Of a stretch of 6,176 nt of DNA, positions 1 through 6,176 are shown piece by piece. Within the stretch, counting starts at the first letter, position 1. Each line of letters opens with the position of its first letter. The stretch lies in assembly GCA_030640485.1 (NCBI GenBank), contig DAOWJG010000048.1, positions 1 through 6,176 of the forward strand, written 5' to 3'. Both the position numbers and the translations under genes were made by a program. Source of the DNA: Dehalococcoidales bacterium (GTDB lineage Bacteria; Chloroflexota; Dehalococcoidia; Dehalococcoidales; UBA5760). The notes under the pieces were generated by a model, which saw only the letters and a program-made list of their open reading frames with translations, had not been told where the DNA came from and did no database searches.

Positions 1-441
1 CTCCAGGTTGATACCGCCAAAGGAGGGTTGCAGCCACTTGACTGCCTGAATTATCTCATCGGGGTCCTTAGTATCAAGGCAGATAGCGACCGCATCGACA
101 CCACCCAGGTATTTAAACAGAAGGGCCTTACCTTCCATTACTGGCATACCCGCTTCAGGGCCAATATCACCCAGCCCCAGAACCCTGGTGCCATCAGATA
201 CCACCGCCACCGTATTCCACTTATTGGTATATTCATAGACCTTCTCTTTATCATCCTTTATCGCCAGACACGGCGCCGCCACACCAGGGGTATACCAGAT
301 AGAAAAATCATTAATATCACGAACGGCACACTTAGCTACAGTCTGCATCTTACCGCGATAGAATGGATGCAGCCTCATGGCTTCCTCGGCTGGCTTACGT
401 GCTTTGGCCAGAAGCTCCTCTTTGGTCATTCTCTGTGACAT
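1..441 (-). CDS. Malic enzyme (malate dehydrogenase, oxaloacetate-decarboxylating), N-terminal part, cut by the window edge
   Basis: The enzyme oxidatively decarboxylates malate to pyruvate and CO2 with NAD(P) in the cytoplasm. Only the first 147 residues are present. The frame is open to base 1, so the gene is cut by the window and not broken. Visible family motifs are [10 protein letters not shown] (about residues 24-33), the tyrosine motif [10 protein letters not shown] (49-58, Tyr50 as likely catalytic Tyr), [19 protein letters not shown] (82-100) and MEGKALLFK (102-110), which carries the conserved catalytic Lys. The sequence stops at GGINLE, just where the metal-binding Glu-Asp pair of the family begins. 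The NAD(P)-binding domain lies outside the window, so coenzyme preference cannot be read. The ATG at 441 is chosen over an ATG four codons later because a perfect AGGAGG lies 5 bases upstream. It follows sucD by 45 bases and is probably co-transcribed, linking C4 acids made by the upstream genes to pyruvate. Confidence 0.93.
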   Translation of the reverse strand, partial: MSQRMTKEELLAKARKPAEEAMRLHPFYRGKMQTVAKCAVRDINDFSIWYTPGVAAPCLAIKDDKEKVYEYTNKWNTVAVVSDGTRVLGLGDIGPEAGMPVMEGKALLFKYLGGVDAVAICLDTKDPDEIIQAVKWLQPSFGGINLE

Positions 442-446
442 TGTCT

Positions 447-452
447 CCTCCT
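447..452 (-). promoter_or_regulatory. Strong ribosome binding site of the malic enzyme gene
   Basis: Read on the minus strand the bases are AGGAGG, a full Shine-Dalgarno match, with 5 bases (AGACA) before the ATG at 441. It decides the start of the partial malic enzyme and is the clearest ribosome binding site in the window. It suggests the gene is translated independently of sucD. Confidence 0.8.
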
Positions 453-486
453 TTAATCGCAGATATTCATATTTTCAGCAATTCGG

Positions 487-1386
487 CTACACCGTTAGTT
501 CCCTCCAGTAGACATCCATACCCTTCAGCAATTTGGCGACATCACTAGGTTTCTCGGCTACTGCTACCCCCGCCGCCTCAAAGGCGCTAATCTTAGATTT
601 GGCGGTTCCGGCACTGCCCATAATTATAGCGCCCGCGTGCCCCATGCGTTTTCCCGATGGAGCTAGTCTTCCCGCAATATAGGCTACCACCGGTTTCGGG
701 TAGTTTATTTCTGCGATGTATCGAGCGGCCAACTCTTCAGCATTACCGCCGATCTCACCTATCAGAACCACCGCCTTGGTTTCCTCATCACCCTCGAACA
801 TCTCTAGGAGCTTAATAAAATCCAGGCCAGTAATAGCGTCACCACCGAGACCAACGCAGGTAGTCTGCCCCAAACCGGCGTCACTAATATGCTGGGCAAT
901 CTCATAGGTTAAAGTGCCACTTCTAGAGACGATACCTATAGTACCAGGGTGGAAAACACGGCTCGGCATGATACCAACCTTCACCCTCAGTCCGGGATTT
1001 ATCACTCCAGGGGTATTTGGGCCAACAATTATGACATCTTCCTGCTTCCCAGCTCTGGTAATAAATTCGAGAGCGTCTTTTTGAGGAATGCCCTCGGTAA
1101 TAATCACCAGCGTTTTTACGCCAGCGTCAAGGGCTTCAAGAACGGCATCCCGGGCGTGGCTGGCAGGGACAAATAGAATCGAGGTATTAGCCTCGTGATT
1201 ACTAACGGCTTCCAAAACCGTGTTGTAGACGGGCACACCGCCCACCAGTCGTCCTCCTTTACCTGGAGTCACCCCAGCCACTATTCTGGTTCCGTAATAT
1301 CGCATCAATGCCGTGTGAAATCTGCCTTCTTTCCCGGTTATCCCCTGAACCACAACTCTTGAGTTTCTACTTAGTATGCTTCTCAA
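487..1386 (-). CDS. sucD: Succinyl-CoA synthetase (ADP/GDP-forming), alpha subunit
   Basis: The alpha subunit of succinate-CoA ligase binds CoA and carries the phosphohistidine used in succinyl-CoA + NDP + Pi = succinate + NTP + CoA. The 299 residues are near the family's usual 290. An N-terminal CoA-binding Rossmann domain is marked by QGITGKEGRFH (14-24) and VTPGKGG (39-45). The ligase domain has SRSGTLTYE (154-162), GEIGG with Glu211, and RMGHAGAII with the active-site His250 (E. coli His246). The start is TTG at 1386: no ATG or GTG fits, an in-frame stop lies just upstream, and this start puts 13 residues before the QG motif as in E. coli SucD. The gene begins one base after the sucC stop, so translational coupling is likely; only a G-run, no clear Shine-Dalgarno, precedes it. 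The usual GPNCPG motif reads GPNTPG (Thr125). Malate-CoA ligase is a related alternative, but the mutase context favours succinate. Confidence 0.93.
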   Translation of the reverse strand: MRSILSRNSRVVVQGITGKEGRFHTALMRYYGTRIVAGVTPGKGGRLVGGVPVYNTVLEAVSNHEANTSILFVPASHARDAVLEALDAGVKTLVIITEGIPQKDALEFITRAGKQEDVIIVGPNTPGVINPGLRVKVGIMPSRVFHPGTIGIVSRSGTLTYEIAQHISDAGLGQTTCVGLGGDAITGLDFIKLLEMFEGDEETKAVVLIGEIGGNAEELAARYIAEINYPKPVVAYIAGRLAPSGKRMGHAGAIIMGSAGTAKSKISAFEAAGVAVAEKPSDVAKLLKGMDVYWRELTV

Positions 1387-1387
1387 A

Positions 1388-2524
1388 CTAACTGGCCCCC
1401 AATTTTACCACTTCTTTAATCGCCTCTTCCATACTATGATAGTTATTAATCCCGGCCTGACGCAATATCCGAGCAGCTTCGTCCTCATTGGTGCCACTCA
1501 CTCTTATAACCAGTGACTTTTTAATACTGGACTCGTTATGTGCCTGGACCACCGCTTCAGCCACTAAATCACACCTTGTTATCCCCCCAAGGATATTTAC
1601 TAAAACCGCTTTTATCTCCGGTTTAGCCATGACCAGCATAATTCCCAGTTTAGTTTTCTCGGCTTGACCACCGCCACCTAAATCCAGAAAATTTCCCGGC
1701 CTGCCGCCAAAGAGCTGCACCATATCTATCGCTGCCATGACTAGGCCGGCACCATTGCCAATAATGCCAATATCTCCATCTAGATCTACATAGGCCAGGT
1801 TCTGCTTTCTGGCGCTAGCTTCTCTAGGGGTATCCTCCATTCCCAGGGAGCCTCTAGCCGCCAGTTCAGGGTGTCTAAAAACGGCATTATCATCCACTAT
1901 TATTCTAGCGTCGGCAGCCGCAAACCTGCCGGAAGCTGTCTTGACTAGGGGGTTTATCTCAACCAGCTCAGTATCATAGTCCATAGCTATTTTATATAAG
2001 GTAGTGAGGATATCGGCAAACGCACCGGCATCAGCTTTATCCAGGTGAAAGCATTTCAGCATACTGACGGCATCTTTCTTACTGAAGCCAACGGTGATGT
2101 CAACCTGATGCCGCACTATCTTCTCCGGGGAAGCCCGGGCAATCTCTTCAATATCAACGCCCCCACTGGTGGAAGCCAGCACGATGTACGTTCCGGCCCC
2201 CCTATCTATTGCCAAAGAGGCGTAGAACTGGGCTGCTATATCCAGCCTTTCCTCAACCAGTAAGCAGTCTACTACGCATCCCTTAACGGTGCTGCCCAGC
2301 AGATTCGTGGCAACCTCCCCAGCCTCTTTAGCATCACTGACGAATACTATCCCCCCGGACTTACCTCGGCCCGATACCAGTATTTGGGACTTTAGTACTG
2401 CCGGTTTACCTATTTCCTGAGCTGCCGCCTGAGCTTCTGCGGGACTGCCAGCGATACTACCTCGGGGGATTAATATACCATATTGCCGCAGAATATTCTT
2501 GGCTTCAAATTCAAAAAGCTTCAT
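1388..2524 (-). CDS. sucC: Succinyl-CoA synthetase (ADP/GDP-forming), beta subunit
   Basis: The beta subunit supplies the ATP-grasp nucleotide site and much of the succinate site of succinate-CoA ligase, working as a complex with SucD. The 378 residues are slightly fewer than the 388 of E. coli SucC. It starts with the family opening MKLFEFEAKNILRQYG. The ATP-grasp region has SGRGKSGG (51-58), EINPL (189-193, Asn191 as Mg ligand) and Asp205 in the ADARI segment. The C-terminal ligase domain has DGDIGIIGNGAGL (249-261), NFLDLGGGG (278-286), NILGGITRCD (310-319) and RVSGTN (341-346). Some positions differ from E. coli, such as NIFGG to NILGG and RLEGN to RVSGT, suggesting a diverged clade. Nucleotide preference (ADP or GDP) cannot be read with confidence. 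The ATG at 2524 has only a G-rich stretch (GGGGGAAGG) before it. The gene follows a 284-base gap and may have its own promoter. Confidence 0.93.
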   Translation of the reverse strand: MKLFEFEAKNILRQYGILIPRGSIAGSPAEAQAAAQEIGKPAVLKSQILVSGRGKSGGIVFVSDAKEAGEVATNLLGSTVKGCVVDCLLVEERLDIAAQFYASLAIDRGAGTYIVLASTSGGVDIEEIARASPEKIVRHQVDITVGFSKKDAVSMLKCFHLDKADAGAFADILTTLYKIAMDYDTELVEINPLVKTASGRFAAADARIIVDDNAVFRHPELAARGSLGMEDTPREASARKQNLAYVDLDGDIGIIGNGAGLVMAAIDMVQLFGGRPGNFLDLGGGGQAEKTKLGIMLVMAKPEIKAVLVNILGGITRCDLVAEAVVQAHNESSIKKSLVIRVSGTNEDEAARILRQAGINNYHSMEEAIKEVVKLGAS

Positions 2525-2808
2525 CCTTCCCCCGCAGGTGTTATACCCCTATGCAAGGCATCATCAGATTGCACCCTATATACCAAGCGTAGCACTCAAG
2601 AATTTAAGGCCAGAAGCCGAGTAAAAAACAGAATTCAATTATGTGGGGATAACAGCCTCTTTCAGGTCTTGGGGCAACTTCACCTATTACCATCTTTCAG
2701 AGTCTTTATCGGCCTCGGTCGTGTTTCCGTTGGGTATTATGTGCCTTAATACGACGATGCTCAGCAACTCTTATAGAAGATTGTGGATATTATTCGGATT
2801 ACCTCTAT
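2525..2808. other. Intergenic region between mce and sucC, no convincing gene
   Basis: These 284 bases are the only sizeable non-coding stretch and split the cluster into a mutase block and a sucCD-malic enzyme block. I checked both strands for coding sequence and found only short frames without ribosome binding sites. No strong intrinsic terminator was found: a minus-strand T-run at 2624-2629 is not preceded by a stable GC-rich hairpin. A promoter-like minus-strand element, TGG followed by TATATA (hexamer 2577-2582), lies about 53 bases before the sucC start, but there is no good -35 box, so this is weak. A short perfect inverted repeat, ATGC-AAG-GCAT, is at 2551-2561. No known riboswitch signature, including the cobalamin type, was recognised. 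Confidence 0.6.
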
Positions 2809-3243
2809 TTACTTGTCTGCTTGTTGCGCTATCGTATTTACTTTCTTATGCTCAACCAGTTCAATTGACACCCCATTAGTACCTGTGGGATTAAGAAAGG
2901 CTACCTTGGTCTCTCCGGCACCGCTTCTCGGTTTTTCATCGACGAGTGGAATTCCCTTTGCTTTAAGCGAATCTAGTGCTGCCTCAATATCACTGACCTC
3001 AAGGGCTAGATGGTGCAGTCCCTCCCCCCTTTTATCAATGAATTTGGCAATTCTCCCTTCGGGATCAGTTGACTCGACTAGCTCAATTTTACTATCGCCC
3101 ACAGGGATCATGGCAATCTTCACCTTATGAGCTTCCACAACCTCTATATCCTGAACTGTTAGCCCCAGGGCATCGGTATATAGCTTTACGGCGTCCTCAA
3201 TGCTCCTTACGGCAATCCCGATATGGTCAATCTTTTGTATCAT
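2809..3243 (-). CDS. mce: Methylmalonyl-CoA epimerase
   Basis: This metal-dependent enzyme interconverts (S)- and (R)-methylmalonyl-CoA, linking the carboxylase or decarboxylase stereoisomer to the one used by the mutase. It is a 144-residue protein of the vicinal oxygen chelate (glyoxalase-like) superfamily with two repeated beta-alpha-beta-beta-beta modules. Likely metal ligands are visible at the expected places: His7 in DHIGIAV, Glu54 in KIELVE, the His77-His78 pair in [11 protein letters not shown], and Glu128 in SIELVE. The segments [20 protein letters not shown] and [15 protein letters not shown] are typical of bacterial epimerases and separate it from general glyoxalases. The ATG at 3243 has GGAGG six bases upstream, inside the end of the small mutase subunit gene, which it overlaps by 17 bases. 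This overlap supports co-translation with the mutase. The last ten or so residues form a short polar tail beyond the usual fold. Confidence 0.93.
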   Translation of the reverse strand: MIQKIDHIGIAVRSIEDAVKLYTDALGLTVQDIEVVEAHKVKIAMIPVGDSKIELVESTDPEGRIAKFIDKRGEGLHHLALEVSDIEAALDSLKAKGIPLVDEKPRSGAGETKVAFLNPTGTNGVSIELVEHKKVNTIAQQADK

Positions 3244-3646
3244 AACCCCCCTCCGGTAAGTTTTCTTTTATAAACCGGGTAATTTCCTCAATCGGTGTGC
3301 CCGGCCCAAAGGTTTGAGCCATGCCTGCCTCTTTGATTTTAGGTACATCCTTCCTCGGTATGATGCCACCACCGATAAACAGGATGTCCCTACTGCCCCT
3401 CTCTCGGATAAGGTCTATCGTCTTGGGGAATAAAGTCATATGAGCACCAGATAGGCAACTCAGACCAACTACATCCACATCCTCCTGTATCGCCACCTCA
3501 GCAATCTGCTCAGGGGTCAGCCGCAACCCGAGATAGATTACCTCCATCCCGGCATCCCGCAAACCCCGGGCTAAGACCTTGACACCCCGGTCATGCCCAT
3601 CCAGCCCCGGTTTGGCAATTAAGACACGTATTTTTCTATCAGGCAC
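3227..3646 (-). CDS. mcmA2: Methylmalonyl-CoA mutase, small B12-binding subunit
   Basis: This separate cobalamin-binding chain pairs with the large subunit at 3664-5286 to form adenosylcobalamin-dependent methylmalonyl-CoA mutase. Numbered from the GTG at 3646 it has 139 residues, about the usual 130-145. The signature is [11 protein letters not shown], where Asp16-x-His18-xx-Gly21 is the base-off/His-on motif (His18 is the lower cobalt ligand, P. shermanii His610) and Lys12 matches Lys604. Further B12-fold motifs are GLSCLSGAH (61-69), GGGIIP (92-97) and GPGTP (114-118). The start is a choice between GTG at 3655 and GTG at 3646. AGGGAG at 3655-3660 overlaps the first GTG but sits 8 bases before the second, giving MPDRKIRVL, so 3646 is preferred. 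The gene starts 17 bases after the large subunit stop and overlaps mce by 17 bases. It could serve a related mutase, but the large subunit points to methylmalonyl-CoA. Confidence 0.94.
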   Translation of the reverse strand: MPDRKIRVLIAKPGLDGHDRGVKVLARGLRDAGMEVIYLGLRLTPEQIAEVAIQEDVDVVGLSCLSGAHMTLFPKTIDLIRERGSRDILFIGGGIIPRKDVPKIKEAGMAQTFGPGTPIEEITRFIKENLPEGGYDTKD

Positions 3647-3654
3647 GATTGACA

Positions 3655-3660
3655 CTCCCT
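3655..3660 (-). promoter_or_regulatory. Ribosome binding site that decides the start of the small mutase subunit
   Basis: On the minus strand the bases read AGGGAG. The first possible GTG (3653-3655) shares a base with this site and so cannot use it, while the GTG at 3644-3646 lies at the normal distance of 8 bases. This supports a protein three residues shorter than the longest frame. The site lies in the short gap after the large subunit stop codon. Confidence 0.65.
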
Positions 3661-3663
3661 AAT

Positions 3664-5286
3664 TCACACTACACCTGGCTCTCGGTATTCTCCAAACACG
3701 TCCCGGAGGGCGTTACTGATTTCCCCAATCGTGGCGTAAGCCTTAACCGCCTCAATCAATACGGGCATGATATTCTCATCAGCTCTAGCGACATCACGCA
3801 CTCTGTCCAGTGCCCGGCCCACCCGGTGGTTATCTCTCTCCTGCTTTAGTTTTCCTAACCTCTCTATCTGTCTTTTTTCCGCTCCGATGCCAATCTCAAA
3901 AATCTCAGCGGCTGGCTCCTCTTCTGAGGTAAATTTGTTAACGCCAATGATGACCTGCTGTCCAGAATCTACCGCCCTTTGATAGTTATAGGCGGAACTG
4001 GCAATTTCCTTCTGGATATATCCCTTCTCTATCGCCTTTAGGGCACCGCCCAACCTATCAATCTCAGTGATGTATCTCATCGCCCTATCCTCTATTTGGT
4101 CGGTTAACCATTCTACGTAGTATGCGCCGCCAAGCGGGTCAACGGTGTCAGCGACACCGCTCTCATCGGCAATTATTTGCTGGGTTCTTAAAGCAATCTG
4201 CACCGCTCCCTCGCTGGGCAGAGCCAGTGCCTCATCAAATGAGTTGGTATGCAGCGACTGACAACTGCCTAATACTGCGGCTAGGGCCTGCAGGGTTACC
4301 CTGATGATGTTATTCAAAGGCTGTTGTTCGGTCAGGGTAAAGCCATCGGTCTGAACATGATATCGTAGCATCATAGACCGGGGATTCTTAGCCCCAAACC
4401 TTTCCTTCATTATCCTGGCCCACATACGGCGTAAGGCCCTAAACTTGGCTACCTCTTCCAGAACGTTGGTATAGGCCGCAAAAAAGAATGAAAAACGCGG
4501 GGCGAAGGAATCGACATCCATTCCTCTATCTATCATCGCCTGAACGTAGGCAATTCCGTCAGCGATGGTAAAACCAGCTTCCTGAGCTGCCGTCGCCCCC
4601 GCCTCCCGCATATGGTAGCCGCTAATGCTTATTGAGTTCCACTGGGATAAGTTCTGGGCACAGTAAGCACAGAGGTCGGTGACGAGCCGCATTGACGGCG
4701 CCGGGGCAAAGATATAGGTATTTCGGGCGATATACTCCTTTAATATATCGTTCTGAACAGTTCCCCTGAGTTGCTCGGCAGTTGCCCCCTGCTTCTCGGC
4801 GGCAGCAATATACATCGCCAATATAGTTGCGGCGGTGGAGTTAATGGTCATTGAGGTACTTACTTCGGCTAATGGAATACCTTCCCACAGCCTCTCCATA
4901 TCCTGGAGTGAGTCTATGGCGACGCCACACCGACCCACCTCCCCTGCCGAAAGTGGGTGGTCTGAATCATAGCCCTCCTGGGTAGGTAAGTGGAAGGCAA
5001 CACTGAAACCGGTCTGCCCCTGCTCATATAGATACTTATAGCGCTTATTCGTCTCTTCTACCGTGGCAAAGCCGGCATACTGGCGCATCGTCCAGAGTCT
5101 GGTCCTATAGCCGCTGGACATTATATGTCTGGTGTAGGGATACTCACCGGGAGGAGCAATATCCTCCTCTTGGCACCCCCCCACATCGGCTGGGGTGTAT
5201 ACCCGGTTAACTATAGTGCCACCAACTGTGGTCCTAAATTCCTTCTTTCGCTCGGGTTTCTCTCCGCTCTTCTTCTTTTCCGACAT
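3664..5286 (-). CDS. mcmA1: Methylmalonyl-CoA mutase, large catalytic subunit (TIM barrel, no B12 domain)
   Basis: This chain carries the substrate-binding TIM barrel of the B12 enzyme that interconverts (R)-methylmalonyl-CoA and succinyl-CoA by a radical carbon-skeleton rearrangement. At 540 residues it matches large subunits of split mutases, with the B12 domain encoded next door. Residues aligned by eye to P. shermanii MutB are Arg63, Thr66, Arg68, Tyr70 (Tyr89), Gln178 (Gln197), Arg188 in ARNTY (Arg207), Tyr224 and His225 in ISGYHM (Tyr243, His244). Tyr70 with Arg188 is the methylmalonyl-CoA signature; isobutyryl-CoA mutase has Phe and Gln there. HTNSFDEA (346-353) and IGVNKF (447-452) are also typical. 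Unusual is the segment before Tyr60, which reads MSSGY where well-studied mutases have YPTMY or YATMY. The N-terminus is Lys/Glu rich. The ATG at 5286 has AGAGG very close and AGG farther off, so the binding site is imperfect. It lies 100 bases after meaB. Confidence 0.95.
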   Translation of the reverse strand: MSEKKKSGEKPERKKEFRTTVGGTIVNRVYTPADVGGCQEEDIAPPGEYPYTRHIMSSGYRTRLWTMRQYAGFATVEETNKRYKYLYEQGQTGFSVAFHLPTQEGYDSDHPLSAGEVGRCGVAIDSLQDMERLWEGIPLAEVSTSMTINSTAATILAMYIAAAEKQGATAEQLRGTVQNDILKEYIARNTYIFAPAPSMRLVTDLCAYCAQNLSQWNSISISGYHMREAGATAAQEAGFTIADGIAYVQAMIDRGMDVDSFAPRFSFFFAAYTNVLEEVAKFRALRRMWARIMKERFGAKNPRSMMLRYHVQTDGFTLTEQQPLNNIIRVTLQALAAVLGSCQSLHTNSFDEALALPSEGAVQIALRTQQIIADESGVADTVDPLGGAYYVEWLTDQIEDRAMRYITEIDRLGGALKAIEKGYIQKEIASSAYNYQRAVDSGQQVIIGVNKFTSEEEPAAEIFEIGIGAEKRQIERLGKLKQERDNHRVGRALDRVRDVARADENIMPVLIEAVKAYATIGEISNALRDVFGEYREPGVV

Positions 5287-5386
5287 ACCTCTTGCCTACT
5301 CTGAAGATAGGGCTGATATTACGACTACTCCACAATGCATCCTCTAGACCTGACCCGGCTCTTCCTGAACAAACCAAGTTGTAATC

Positions 5387-6133
5387 TTAACAGCTTTTAC
5401 GGCGTTTGTCTATCTCCTGGTAGAGTTCCTCAATACCGATATCATTTATGGCTTGAGTAGTGATAACTGATGGCTCAGTTTTTCCGTGACCATACCCCAG
5501 TGCGGCTCTAAATTCGCCAACCAGTCTTTCCGCCCCCTCGCGGTCGGCCTTATTGACGACAATAATATCGGCCACTTCTACTATACCGGCCTTCAAGGCT
5601 TGGACATCATCACCGGACTCCAGTACCAGAACCAGCACGGTAGTATCGGCTATCTGGGCAATACTTAGTTCCGTCTGCCCAACACCAACCGTCTCAATAA
5701 TAATAACGTCCTTACCAAAGGCATCCAGTAGTTTTACTGCCGCCTCGACAGCATTAGATAGACCACCATGACTGCCTCTGGTGGCCATACTCCGAATAAA
5801 CACCCCGTCATCCAGGTAGTGCCTCTGCATTCTTACCCTGTCGCCCAATACGGCACCACCGCTGATTGGGCTACTTGGGTCCACGGCTATAATCCCCACC
5901 GACAGTCCTTTATCTCTAATCCTGGTAGCCAGCTTGTCTACCAGGGTACTCTTTCCTGAACCGGGGGGACCGGTAATACCTACGGAGTATGATTTCCCCC
6001 GGTGGGGGCGGAGCCTATCCAGTATTTCCGGAAGGGCTGGGCCCTCATTTTCCGCCAAAGAGATTAACTGTGCCAGAGACTTCCTGTCACCGGCCAGCAT
6101 ACTGTTTACCAATTTGGCTATGCTACGGGTCAT
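5387..6133 (-). CDS. meaB: MeaB-type G-protein chaperone of methylmalonyl-CoA mutase, short form
   Basis: This P-loop GTPase (MeaB/ArgK/MMAA family of G3E proteins) gates adenosylcobalamin loading of the mutase and protects it from inactivation. In 249-residue numbering from the TTG at 6136, the sequence shows an N-terminal helical part (about 1-45), Walker A GPPGSGKST (56-64), VDPSSPISGGAVLGDR with Asp86 (85-100), FIRSMATRGSHGGL (113-126), ETVGVGQTE (148-156), DDVQALKAG (176-184) and the guanine-specificity motif NKAD (195-198). The start is taken as ATG 6133, giving 248 residues; the TTG at 6136 just before it is possible, and AGGAG at 6148-6152 lies 14 or 11 bases away. Known members such as MeaB of Methylorubrum and YgfD of E. 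coli have about 330 residues with a C-terminal dimerisation arm; this one ends at EEIDKRRKSC-like sequence directly after the G domain. No continuation is seen in the following 100 bases. It is first in the visible cluster, beside the mutase genes it should serve. Confidence 0.93.
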   Translation of the reverse strand: MTRSIAKLVNSMLAGDRKSLAQLISLAENEGPALPEILDRLRPHRGKSYSVGITGPPGSGKSTLVDKLATRIRDKGLSVGIIAVDPSSPISGGAVLGDRVRMQRHYLDDGVFIRSMATRGSHGGLSNAVEAAVKLLDAFGKDVIIIETVGVGQTELSIAQIADTTVLVLVLESGDDVQALKAGIVEVADIIVVNKADREGAERLVGEFRAALGYGHGKTEPSVITTQAINDIGIEELYQEIDKRRKSC

Positions 6134-6176
6134 CAAATTAAGATACGCTCCTACCGCTATCCAAAAACCTTCTCAC

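Noticed and set aside
28..438. A 136-codon plus-strand open frame
   Set aside because: It is antisense to the malic enzyme N-terminus, whose motifs are unmistakable on the minus strand; the plus-strand translation resembles nothing known.
2543..2570. Minus-strand CTGATGA followed by a small ATGC-CTT-GCAT hairpin, resembling a hammerhead ribozyme core
   Set aside because: The required GAAA after stem II is absent (the bases are AGGG-like) and no flanking stems I and III were found.
2621..2660. Minus-strand run of six T as a possible intrinsic terminator after mce
   Set aside because: The only nearby stem (GTTAT/ATAAT) is weak, AT-rich and about nine bases away from the T-run, so it does not look like a working terminator.
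2604..2693. A 29-codon minus-strand frame (ATG at 2693 to TAA) with a hydrophobic C-terminus, in the gap between mce and sucC
   Set aside because: It has no Shine-Dalgarno site upstream, and chance frames of this length are expected in a 284-base gap. Conservation data would be needed to call it a gene.
2483..3130. Several plus-strand open frames of 78-115 codons across the mce/sucC region
   Set aside because: They lie antisense to well-supported genes or run through the gap, show no family motifs or ribosome binding sites, and look like shadows of the minus-strand genes.
5287..5386. The spacer between meaB and the mutase large subunit as a hidden extension of MeaB or a promoter
   Set aside because: It is too short for the missing MeaB arm, the translations do not look like that region, and no paired -35/-10 boxes at normal spacing were seen.

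Overview
The window is a stretch of central carbon metabolism with seven genes, all on the minus strand, so the cluster is transcribed from the right end to the left end. In transcription order they are: meaB (G-protein chaperone of methylmalonyl-CoA mutase), the large catalytic subunit of the mutase, its separate small B12-binding subunit, methylmalonyl-CoA epimerase, succinyl-CoA synthetase beta (sucC) and alpha (sucD), and the first 147 codons of a malic enzyme that runs off the left edge. The malic enzyme start is inferred from the reverse complement, because its reading frame has no stop inside the window.

Layout. Positions 6134-6176 hold the short leader of meaB. MeaB (5387-6133) is followed by a 100-base spacer. 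The large mutase subunit (3664-5286), small subunit (3227-3646) and epimerase (2809-3243) are tightly packed, with a 17-base gap and then a 17-base overlap. A 284-base stretch without a convincing gene (2525-2808) separates this block from sucC (1388-2524) and sucD (487-1386), which lie one base apart. A 45-base spacer with a strong ribosome binding site leads to the malic enzyme (1-441).

How the genes fit together. The epimerase interconverts (S)- and (R)-methylmalonyl-CoA. The B12 mutase interconverts (R)-methylmalonyl-CoA and succinyl-CoA, with MeaB guarding its cofactor. SucCD interconverts succinyl-CoA and succinate with substrate-level NDP phosphorylation, and the malic enzyme links malate to pyruvate. 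Together they cover most of the methylmalonyl-CoA route between propionyl-CoA and the C4 acids/pyruvate. The sequence cannot show the direction (propionate oxidation, propionate formation, or assimilation). The carboxylase or transcarboxylase, fumarase and fumarate reductase/succinate dehydrogenase needed to complete it are not in the window.

Organism. It is a prokaryote with roughly balanced base composition, Shine-Dalgarno sites, frequent ATA and AGA/AGG codons, and a mutase split into two polypeptides. Split mutases are common in archaea and in Chloroflexota, Firmicutes-type anaerobes and other bacteria. The pairing of a split mutase, epimerase and SucCD recalls the methylmalonyl-CoA clusters of anaerobic propionate metabolisers. 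An anaerobic bacterium such as a Chloroflexota member is a guess, not a conclusion. No mobile element, CRISPR array, tRNA or rRNA was seen. The genes are ordinary families. The points of interest are a MeaB that ends right after its G domain, a changed substrate-channel segment in the mutase, and the intergenic region before sucC.
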